5,485 bases of DNA from an archaeon UBA168 (GTDB lineage Archaea; Thermoproteota; Thermoprotei_A; Marsarchaeales; UBA168). Positions 1 through 4,466 of this stretch are shown piece by piece. A program made the position numbers and the translations under genes. Where the stretch lies: positions 5,499 to 10,983 of the forward strand of contig DAYW01000035.1 of assembly GCA_002507085.1 (NCBI GenBank). The letters run 5' to 3'. Below the pieces are notes generated by a model. That model saw only the letters and a program-made list of their open reading frames with translations. It was not told the origin of the DNA and did not search any database. Positions within the stretch are counted from its first letter, which is position 1. Each line of letters starts with the position of its first letter.

Positions 1-59
1 CGATTGCGGCTAAAACGCGGTGATAACTTACGTCTACGACGCTCATTAGCGAAGAAGAC
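1..59. other. Unresolved left edge, possibly the end of a neighbouring gene
   Basis: Three readings are possible. (a) On the minus strand an ATG at 46-44 opens a frame running off the window (M-S-V-V-D-V-S-Y-H-R-V-L-A-A-I) with codons like those of the neighbouring genes; this would be a divergent gene. (b) On the plus strand one frame is open from base 1 to a TGA at 61-63, giving an ATGA overlap with the next gene, but its codons (CGA, CTA, TTA) are unlike the neighbours. (c) Another plus frame ends in tandem stops TGA-TAA at 21-26. No convincing TATA box serves either direction. I cannot choose with confidence. Confidence 0.25.
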
Positions 60-710
60 ATGAAAACCTTGGAAAACATATTCAAGGAGAAGCTCAAAGG
101 TCCAGTGATACTAATGGTGTTCGTTAAGGATAATGACTGTGAGTATTGCGGCGAGGAGGCCGAGCTGGCCAAGGAGCTTTCCAATGCCAGCCCTCAAATA
201 AAGGTGGAGGTCGTGAACATTGATCATGACGAGAAGACCGCGGCGAAGTTTGGGATCGATAAGGCTCCTGCCGTGGTCATACTTGGCGATGGGTACAAGG
301 ATTACCACGTTCGCTACTTTGGACTGCCTGCTGGTCACGAGTTTTCGGCGTTTATAGACGACATAATTGACGTTTCCAGCGGCAAGTCCAGGCTAAGCCC
401 AGCCGGAAGGGCCAGGGTAAAGGCCATAGATAAACCCGTTCACATAGAGGTTTACGTGACGCCGACTTGCCCGTACTGCCCTAGGGCGGTGAGGATGGCG
501 CACGAAATGGCCATAGAAAATCCGCTCATAACCTCTGACATGGTTGAGGCCATGGAGTTTCCAGACTTAGCCGATAAGTACGCCGTCATGTCCGTTCCGA
601 AGATGATAGTCAACGAGAGCTACCACTTCGTGGGGGCTCTTCCCGAGCCTCAGTTCATAGAGCAGATCGAACTAGCGCTCAAAGGCGCCCCTCCTCCCGA
701 GGACGAGTAA
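60..710 (+). CDS. Protein disulfide oxidoreductase (glutaredoxin-like, tandem thioredoxin fold)
   Basis: Cytosolic thiol-disulfide oxidoreductase of the archaeal PDO family, 216 residues, a normal length. Two thioredoxin-fold units lie in tandem. The N-terminal unit has a C27-E-Y-C30 redox site and a likely cis-proline at P70 (K-A-P-A-V). The C-terminal unit has the classic C137-P-Y-C140 site and a cis-proline at P180 (S-V-P-K-M). These four are the only cysteines in the protein. Known members of the family catalyse disulfide formation, reduction and isomerisation, and are typical of thermophiles that stabilise cytosolic proteins with disulfides. The ATG at 60 is preferred: it is the only ATG near the N-terminus and the frame is closed by a stop at 24-26. 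There is no Shine-Dalgarno sequence and no clear TATA box, so it may be co-transcribed with an upstream gene. The tail ends P-P-P-E-D-E, and the last 39 bases overlap the convergent phosphoesterase gene. Confidence 0.93.
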   Translation: MKTLENIFKEKLKGPVILMVFVKDNDCEYCGEEAELAKELSNASPQIKVEVVNIDHDEKTAAKFGIDKAPAVVILGDGYKDYHVRYFGLPAGHEFSAFIDDIIDVSSGKSRLSPAGRARVKAIDKPVHIEVYVTPTCPYCPRAVRMAHEMAIENPLITSDMVEAMEFPDLADKYAVMSVPKMIVNESYHFVGALPEPQFIEQIELALKGAPPPEDE

Positions 711-1556
711 GGAGGGCAACTGACTTACCTTTCCGAGGTACGTTCCGTCCAGCATGAATACCTCGGCTTCCTCTATTTGAAGTGCTTTTTCCTTTATAAG
801 GGGGCCAAGCCCGTAGTCCGTGCTGTTAAAGGGGTTCAGAGGCCTTCCCCTCAAAAACGGGTTGAAGGCGGGCATGGAGATCACGGTTGGATCATCCGGG
901 GTTTCTCCGAAAAGTTCTTGGAACTTCTTTATGGGATCGTCGAACTGAACGGAGGAGAACTGCAGGAAAGCCTTCACCATTTGTTCCCTGTTGACCTTCG
1001 ACACCACCCAGACAGGCGCCCTTGCCCTTGCGCCCAGTTGGTCTTTTAGTTCTACTGCCCAGTGGTTATGTCCTATGACCAAGAAGTCCGCTGAGAAGAG
1101 CTCTGGCGCAGGCCAAGCATGGCCGTGAAACAGGCCTAACTTGGATCCTCCCTCAACTTTAACGATCATTCCCCTTGGAGAGTGAAAATTCACGCCCGAA
1201 GGAAGCATGAGTTCGAGTCCTCCATCGTGGTTTCCTGGTATGACGTCAACGGAAAATCCCTCTGATAGCAGGCCGTCAAAGAACATTGGCACGTCCTGCC
1301 ACTCTTCTGCGTAGCTTTTTGCCTCGCTTGCCTTAACGTCGCCGACGAATATGAGCTTCGACGCCTTTTCGTCTCTTGCAAGGGATAGAACGGAGCTCAG
1401 CAAGCTCCGTGTCTGAGGTGGAACGGTGACTCCCTTCTCAGCTAGCTGGCTTTCAAATCCTATGTGGAGATCGGATATGACTACGGCTTTTTCGCGCCCC
1501 TCGAGGCGTAAACCAAGCGCCGGCTTATCCTTGACCGGATATATTGGCGTCCGCAA
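672..1556 (-). CDS. Archaeal metallophosphoesterase, SbcD-related (COG1407/TIGR00024 type)
   Basis: Calcineurin-like two-metal phosphoesterase of 294 residues. The metal-binding motifs appear in order: D29-L-H31 (S-D-L-H-I-G), G72-D73, G108-N109-H110-D111, H144-G-H146 and G162-H163-N-H165. The segment near 229-241 (P-A-F-N-P-F-L-R-G-R-P-L-N) is characteristic of the archaeal family related to SbcD and to bacterial ligase-associated PdeM. Family members are probably nucleic-acid or nucleotide phosphodiesterases; in many archaea they sit with Lhr-type helicases, but no helicase is visible here. The substrate is unknown. Related proteins usually read GDxKH at motif II; here it is G-D-V-K-A76, so that histidine is lost while the metal ligands remain. 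The start is TTG at 1556: no ATG or GTG lies between the stop at 1578-1580 and the first motif, and the N-terminus (P-I-Y-P-V-K-D-K-P-A-L) matches the family. It overlaps the upstream gene by 32 bases, which suggests co-transcription and translational coupling. Confidence 0.9.
   Translation of the reverse strand: MRTPIYPVKDKPALGLRLEGREKAVVISDLHIGFESQLAEKGVTVPPQTRSLLSSVLSLARDEKASKLIFVGDVKASEAKSYAEEWQDVPMFFDGLLSEGFSVDVIPGNHDGGLELMLPSGVNFHSPRGMIVKVEGGSKLGLFHGHAWPAPELFSADFLVIGHNHWAVELKDQLGARARAPVWVVSKVNREQMVKAFLQFSSVQFDDPIKKFQELFGETPDDPTVISMPAFNPFLRGRPLNPFNSTDYGLGPLIKEKALQIEEAEVFMLDGTYLGKVSQLPSLLVLGRRGAFER
689..716. terminator. Possible hairpin at the convergent gene junction
   Basis: CCCTCC (689-694) can pair with GGAGGG (711-716) around a 16-nt loop that holds the oxidoreductase stop codon. 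It lies where two genes run into each other, so it could slow polymerase from either side. There is no T-run, and the arms are purine/pyrimidine-rich coding sequence for P-P-P-E-D-E, so chance is a real possibility. Confidence 0.2.
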
Positions 1557-2238
1557 TTTGCTCTCCCAACGAGGGGATTACCTCGTCCTCCACGTAGTCG
1601 AAGAACTTGTCCACTTCCTTGAGGCTAAAGGCAACCACGACGCCGTTTCTGCCCAGCCCTACGACTTGCCCGTAGCGCTTTGAACGAGCAACCGCATACC
1701 ATATGCCTCCGCTTTTGTAATAGTTTTCGTAAAGAGTTGATGCGGAGAGCGATTCACCGTAGAGGGACAGCTTATCTACGGATTGTATCCCGTCAAAGAA
1801 CGTCACGACCTGGTCCTCGGTCTTTTGAGTTACCATCGATGCCATTAATCTTGGGGGAATTGACAGAGGGACCACGTTCTTTTCAACGAAGATTATGTCG
1901 TTGATCTTTTTCGCTATGGCATTGGCTCTCCACTTTTTTGCGACGACCGTCAAGTACATCCTAGACGAATAGGGGGTAAAGAGAAAAGGCGCCTCATAGG
2001 TTTTCGGGACCTTGACCACTTGGCCGTGCTGGTTTACGTCCATTACAGTGTCATAAGCTATCACGCCGGTTAGGCTTGATCCCCTTCTTGAGAGCGCCTT
2101 CACCTCAGTGATGAACTTGAAGTCCTGAGGGGCGCCTTGGGGTGGTTCCTGGGACACCCGGTATCCGCTTAGCCGCCTGGCTATCTCATCTATGGGCATC
2201 GCTTTGATGACAAGGAACAGCTTGCCAGAGACTACCAT
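1525..2238 (-). CDS. Conserved-looking protein of unknown function, first gene of the phosphoesterase unit
   Basis: I do not recognise this 237-residue protein. It looks soluble: there is no signal peptide or membrane segment. It contains no cysteine and appears to be mixed alpha/beta. The N-terminus (M-V-V-S-G-K-L-F-L-V-I-K, then a helix-like P-I-D-E-I-A-R-R-L) resembles the first strand and helix of a small domain. A middle part is rich in basic residues (K-K-W-R-A-N-A-I-A-K-K-I). The C-terminal third has a strand-rich stretch (I-W-Y-A-V-A-R-S-K-R-Y-G-Q-V-V-G-L) and a helix (S-L-K-E-V-D-K-F-F-D-Y-V-E-D-E-V-I). A 15-nt longer form from TTG at 2253 is possible, but the TATA-like box at 2255-2264 would then touch the start codon. 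The ATG at 2238 sits about 22 nt from that box, as for other genes here. Its 3' end overlaps the phosphoesterase start by 32 bases, so the two products probably act together, possibly in nucleic-acid processing; that role is inferred only from context. Confidence 0.8.
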   Translation of the reverse strand: MVVSGKLFLVIKAMPIDEIARRLSGYRVSQEPPQGAPQDFKFITEVKALSRRGSSLTGVIAYDTVMDVNQHGQVVKVPKTYEAPFLFTPYSSRMYLTVVAKKWRANAIAKKINDIIFVEKNVVPLSIPPRLMASMVTQKTEDQVVTFFDGIQSVDKLSLYGESLSASTLYENYYKSGGIWYAVARSKRYGQVVGLGRNGVVVAFSLKEVDKFFDYVEDEVIPSLGEQIADANISGQG

Positions 2239-2254
2239 AGTATAAGCTGGCAAT

Positions 2255-2264
2255 GATATAATAG
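2255..2264 (-). promoter_or_regulatory. TATA-like box of the unknown-protein/phosphoesterase unit
   Basis: Read on the minus strand this is CTATTATATC. Its centre is about 22 nt before the ATG at 2238, matching the spacing of the other boxes in the window and pointing to a leaderless or nearly leaderless leftward transcript. Confidence 0.5.
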
Positions 2265-2281
2265 GGTTACGAGTTTATCCC

Positions 2282-2301
2282 GATCCGCTTAAAAGCGGAT
2301 C
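2282..2301 (+). promoter_or_regulatory. Perfect 9+2+9 inverted repeat covering the sua5 TATA-like box
   Basis: GATCCGCTT (2282-2290), AA, then AAGCGGATC (2293-2301) form a perfect palindrome. Its AT-rich core CTTAAAAG is centred about 22 nt before the ATG at 2314, where the TATA element of a leaderless archaeal gene belongs. The core alone can be explained as the TATA box. The GC-rich symmetric flanks are not required for that, and suggest binding by a dimeric regulator that could block TBP/TFB. If transcription began upstream it would instead form a stable hairpin. It lies in the 75-bp divergent region, so it could influence both directions. Confidence 0.55.
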
Positions 2302-2313
2302 AAGCAACCTCAT

Positions 2314-2928
2314 ATGATCTACAGGAGCAACGAGGCTTGGGAGGACTACGTAAAACGCGTCCTTCGCGATGGAAAAGTCGTGATCTATCCAACCGACACC
2401 GTGTATGGCATGGGAGGCGATGCTACCCTTCGTCAGGCGGTGGAGACCGTGAACAGGATCAAGGGGGAAAGGGAAATGAAGCCGTATCCCGTGCTGACGT
2501 ACTCTAGGGAAAAAGCGTTCGAGGCAGGGGTCTTCAACGACATGGCTATTAGGGTTGCCGAAAGGTACTGGCCGGGCGCGGTTACCATAGTTGTTCAGAG
2601 GCGCGACGAAAGGCTTCGCGATGCCACTTTCGGTTCAGTAACCGTGGGCTTAAGGGTTCCAGCAGATCCAATCGCCAGAAAAGTAGCGGAGCTTTCGCCG
2701 TCGGGCTTCATAATAGGCACAAGCGCTAACAGATCCGGGGCGCCCCCTCCCTCATCAGTGCAAGAGGTCGATCCGAACGTCATTCATGAGGCAGCGGTGG
2801 TCATAGATGGCGGAAGGCGTAACTTGCTGCCGTCAACTGTGATATCGATCGGAGATAGCGGCTTAAGGGTCATCAGGGAGGGAGCCGTTAAGGCAAAAGA
2901 GATAAAACGGCTTTTGGGGCTTGAGTAA
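2314..2928 (+). CDS. sua5: L-threonylcarbamoyladenylate synthase (Sua5/YciO/YrdC family)
   Basis: Makes threonylcarbamoyl-AMP from threonine, bicarbonate and ATP. The Kae1/Bud32 (KEOPS) complex then uses it to place t6A at position 37 of ANN-decoding tRNAs. The 204-residue protein is a single YrdC domain without the extra C-terminal domain of long Sua5 proteins. Visible hallmarks are P26-T-D-T-V-Y-G32, the basic cluster I-K50-G-E-R53-E-M-K56 that binds substrate phosphates, W86-P-G, G135-T-S-A-N139 and P173-S-T-V followed by R187-E-G. The start is an ATG 22 nt from a TATA-like core inside a palindrome, with no Shine-Dalgarno sequence. The signal peptidase gene follows after 42 bp on the same strand but has its own TATA-like element, so an operon is not certain. 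The symbol could equally be given as yrdC/tsaC. Confidence 0.94.
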   Translation: MIYRSNEAWEDYVKRVLRDGKVVIYPTDTVYGMGGDATLRQAVETVNRIKGEREMKPYPVLTYSREKAFEAGVFNDMAIRVAERYWPGAVTIVVQRRDERLRDATFGSVTVGLRVPADPIARKVAELSPSGFIIGTSANRSGAPPPSSVQEVDPNVIHEAAVVIDGGRRNLLPSTVISIGDSGLRVIREGAVKAKEIKRLLGLE

Positions 2929-2943
2929 GGGCGTTGGAGAAGA

Positions 2944-2953
2944 CGTAAATACG
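2944..2953 (+). promoter_or_regulatory. TATA-like box before the signal peptidase gene
   Basis: CGTAAATACG is centred about 22 nt upstream of the ATG at 2971, the same spacing as for sua5 and the intramembrane protease. It is itself a short palindrome (CGTA-AA-TACG). It suggests that the peptidase gene has its own leaderless promoter even though sua5 ends just upstream. Confidence 0.45.
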
Positions 2954-2970
2954 CTTACCAGTCATAAACC

Positions 2971-3594
2971 ATGAGTTACAAACGGGAAGCGCTTGAGATC
3001 GCGGTGCCTATTCTCATCGTAATCGCTCTCTACGCGGGATTTGCTCTTTACATGGGTAATTGGAGCCCTTTCATGGTGGTGATGTCGGGAAGCATGGTGC
3101 CTGCTCTTAGGGTGGGGTGGATTATCATCGTGAAGTCGGTTCCCGCCGCCCAAATCAGGGTCGGAAACATAATCGTCTATCACAGCACCGATCCCGAGAT
3201 ACCCGACCCCATAGTTCACAGGGTCATAAAGGTAAATTACATCAATGGGACCCTTTACTTCCTGACTAAGGGCGACGCCAATCCGATTAACGACGCACAG
3301 GCTGGGTTTGAGCCTGCCAATGGAATACCGCAAGCTCGCGTCATAGGGAAAGTGGTTTACGTTATACCTTACCTCGGATACGTCGTCTTGTTCCTTAAGC
3401 AGCCTCCTGTTTACATAATGTTAGTGGCGCTTCTAGTGGCCTTCATCGTAGCTGATTTCGTAAGCGACACAACTCATCGGAAAGAACGCGAAGGGGAGCA
3501 AGCCGACTCCCAACCCAAGCGAGCTATCCCATGCGTTCTGATTTCCTTCTTCAGCAATTGCGTTCGTTCCCTGGAGGTCGAAGCGCAGACCTAA
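2971..3594 (+). CDS. Signal peptidase I, archaeal/ER (Sec11-like) type
   Basis: Membrane serine protease (family S26B) that removes signal peptides from secreted proteins on the outer face of the membrane; 207 residues. A first membrane helix lies at about 9-28. The catalytic domain follows with M38-S-G-S41-M42 (nucleophile S41), V-H83-R-V (the His that replaces the bacterial Lys) and G101-D102-A-N with a second acidic residue D108. The D102/D108 spacing equals that of Asp142/Asp148 in the studied Methanococcus voltae enzyme. A second membrane helix lies at about 147-163. After it comes a roughly 44-residue tail, charged at first and then hydrophobic, with two cysteines (C188, C197) in a protein that otherwise has none. 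The tail is longer than I expect for the family and may be lineage-specific or altered. The ATG has a TATA-like box 22 nt upstream. The gene ends 37 bp before the tRNA. Confidence 0.93.
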   Translation: MSYKREALEIAVPILIVIALYAGFALYMGNWSPFMVVMSGSMVPALRVGWIIIVKSVPAAQIRVGNIIVYHSTDPEIPDPIVHRVIKVNYINGTLYFLTKGDANPINDAQAGFEPANGIPQARVIGKVVYVIPYLGYVVLFLKQPPVYIMLVALLVAFIVADFVSDTTHRKEREGEQADSQPKRAIPCVLISFFSNCVRSLEVEAQT

Positions 3595-3602
3595 TCCCGA
3601 TA

Positions 3603-3617
3603 AAGTTAAATTAAAAC
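3603..3617 (+). promoter_or_regulatory. TATA-like promoter element of tRNA-Leu
   Basis: The AT-rich run AAGTTAAATTAAAAC is the strongest such block near the tRNA. It ends about 15 nt before, and is centred about 22 nt before, the mature 5' end, consistent with a TBP site and a very short precursor leader. Confidence 0.5.
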
Positions 3618-3631
3618 GCAAGTAATTAGTT

Positions 3632-3730
3632 GCGGAAGTGCCCGAGCCTGGTCCAAGGGGGCGGACTTAGGACCAAGCGGTAAGAAATCCGTTGCCGTTG
3701 GCCGCGGGGGTTCGAATCCCCCCTTCCGCA
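3632..3730 (+). tRNA. tRNA-Leu (anticodon UAG) with a 15-nt intron
   Basis: The cloverleaf can be drawn completely. The acceptor stem is GCGGAAG (3632-3638) with CTTCCGC (3723-3729), and the discriminator is A3730, as leucine tRNAs require. The D arm is CCC/GGG (3641-3643 with 3657-3659) with G13-A22 unpaired and GG at 3650-3651. The anticodon stem is GCGGA (3661-3665) with TCCGT (3688-3692). The loop C-T-TAG-G-A gives anticodon TAG (3668-3670). A class II variable arm has stem GCC/GGC (3694-3696, 3700-3702). The T arm is GGGGG-TTCGAAT-CCCCC (3706-3722). The anticodon loop is interrupted by 15 nt after position 37; removing them gives an 84-nt mature tRNA. CCA is not encoded and must be added. 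The tRNA reads CUN leucine codons, mainly CUA and CUG. Confidence 0.96.
3672..3686 (+). other. Archaeal tRNA intron at position 37/38, canonical bulge-helix-bulge
   Basis: The intron is ACCAAGCGGTAAGAA. CTTA of the anticodon loop (3666-3669) pairs perfectly with TAAG (3681-3684) to make the 4-bp central helix. The 5' bulge is GG|A (3670-3672) and the 3' bulge is AA|A (3685-3687), each of three bases, as the splicing endonuclease needs. CC (3673-3674) pairs with GG (3679-3680) around an AAGC tetraloop as the inner helix, and the anticodon stem is the outer helix. Cleavage is expected after 3671 and after 3686. Confidence 0.92.
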
Positions 3731-3742
3731 TCGTAGAAATGC

Positions 3743-3751
3743 TCTTAAACC
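3743..3751 (+). promoter_or_regulatory. TATA-like box before the TBP gene
   Basis: TCTTAAACC is centred about 27 nt upstream of the ATG at 3774, the usual distance of an archaeal TATA box from the transcription start, so the TBP mRNA is probably leaderless and separate from the tRNA transcript. TBP could bind its own promoter here. Confidence 0.5.
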
Positions 3752-3773
3752 TAGAAGATCGTAACGTGACCCC

Positions 3774-4466
3774 ATGAAAGGCCAGTTGAACGTGGAAAAC
3801 GTTGTGGCTTCGGTATCGCTTGGTCAGCCCATCGACTTGTACGCGCTGGCCAGCAAAAACCCGTATCTTCGTTATGAGCCCGAGAAGTTTCCCGCGATCC
3901 ACCTCAAGTTTGTAAATCCTCGGGTGACGATATTGATCTTTTCGTCCGGTAAAGCCGTCATAGTGGGCGCCAGAAGCGAAGAGGACGTAAAAAGGTCTTC
4001 AAGGAACTTGGCTTCGTTTCTAAAGAGGAATGGGGTCGGGCTCAAGCGCGAGCCCAAGGTTGCCATCAAGAACATAGTCACGACTTTCTCCCTCGGCCAG
4101 CGCATTGACTTGGAAAGGCTTGGAATGGCGCTCAGAGGAGCCGTATACGAGCCCGAGGAGTTTCCCGGTTTGATCTACAGAAATTACGGCGTTGTCTTCA
4201 TCATGTTTAGCTCAGGTAAGGTGATATGCACAGGTTCAAAAAACGAGGCCCAAGCGGTACAGGCCTTCAAGGAGGTAGCAAAAGAAATAGATAGCTTGCT
4301 GATGCGATCTTTTGATTTTCAGATCGCTATAGCCGTCAAGATTATGACTGCAAGGATCAAAAGCAGAGACGACTTCCTTCCTTTGCTCAGGGGGGTTATC
4401 TCTTCTAGAGCACCGGGGTCGGGGAAGAACGCCATGATCAGCACCAGCAACGCCATTAGCCAATAG
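3774..4466 (+). CDS. tbp: TATA-binding protein (TBP) with an unusual C-terminal extension
   Basis: General transcription factor that binds and bends TATA boxes and recruits TFB and RNA polymerase. Two saddle repeats are clear: about 5-87 (V-E-N-V-V-A-S-V-S-L-G-Q) and about 97-177 (I-K-N-I-V-T-T-F-S-L-G-Q). Each has the two DNA-intercalating phenylalanines: F39 and F56 in repeat 1, F130 and F145 in repeat 2, within E-P-E-x-F-P and F-S-S-G-K. Repeat 2 is canonical (F-P-G-L-I-Y-R ... I-C-T-G-S-K). Repeat 1 has drifted (F-P-A-I-H-L-K ... V-I-V-G-A-R). The fold should end near residue 177, yet the frame continues to 230 although archaeal TBPs are usually about 180-200 residues. The last 49 codons lie antisense to the end of the protease gene, so the tail is probably overprinted or read through after loss of an earlier stop. 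A T-rich stretch at 4309-4319 sits where the core ends. The ATG at 3774 matches family N-termini. Confidence 0.94.
   Translation: MKGQLNVENVVASVSLGQPIDLYALASKNPYLRYEPEKFPAIHLKFVNPRVTILIFSSGKAVIVGARSEEDVKRSSRNLASFLKRNGVGLKREPKVAIKNIVTTFSLGQRIDLERLGMALRGAVYEPEEFPGLIYRNYGVVFIMFSSGKVICTGSKNEAQAVQAFKEVAKEIDSLLMRSFDFQIAIAVKIMTARIKSRDDFLPLLRGVISSRAPGSGKNAMISTSNAISQ
4309..4319 (+). terminator. T-rich stretch at the end of the TBP core, possible terminator
   Basis: CTTTTGATTTT follows directly after the codons for the end of the TBP saddle. Archaeal polymerase often stops at T-rich tracts. If it acts as a terminator, the TBP mRNA would lack its stop codon at 4464-4466, so either it is weak or the ORF extension is recent. 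It also abuts the protease stop codon. Confidence 0.2.

Noticed and set aside
777..1049. Plus-strand open frame of 90 codons opposite the phosphoesterase
   Set aside because: Antisense shadow; the opposite strand encodes family-typical motifs throughout.
1525..2253. Longer TTG-initiated form of the unknown protein
   Set aside because: The TATA-like box at 2255-2264 would abut the start codon; ATG 2238 fits the spacing seen at other genes. Not fully excluded.
2944..2953. Short palindrome CGTA-AA-TACG as a second copy of the sua5 operator
   Set aside because: Its arms are only 4 bp and share no real sequence with GATCCGCTT; it is better explained as a TATA box.
2962..3333. Minus-strand open frame of 123 codons inside the signal peptidase gene
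   Set aside because: Histidine- and arginine-rich low-quality translation, fully covered by a plus-strand gene with intact catalytic motifs.
3666..3687. Reading the tRNA as an intronless 99-nt gene with an oversized anticodon loop
   Set aside because: The loop would be 22 nt, whereas a canonical bulge-helix-bulge restores a normal 7-nt loop.
3606..3902. Minus-strand open frame of 98 codons across the tRNA, with G-G-F-E-P-P-R-P
   Set aside because: It is the antisense of tRNA-Leu and the TBP start. The GGFEPPRP-type string is a well-known false protein from reading tRNA T arms backwards.
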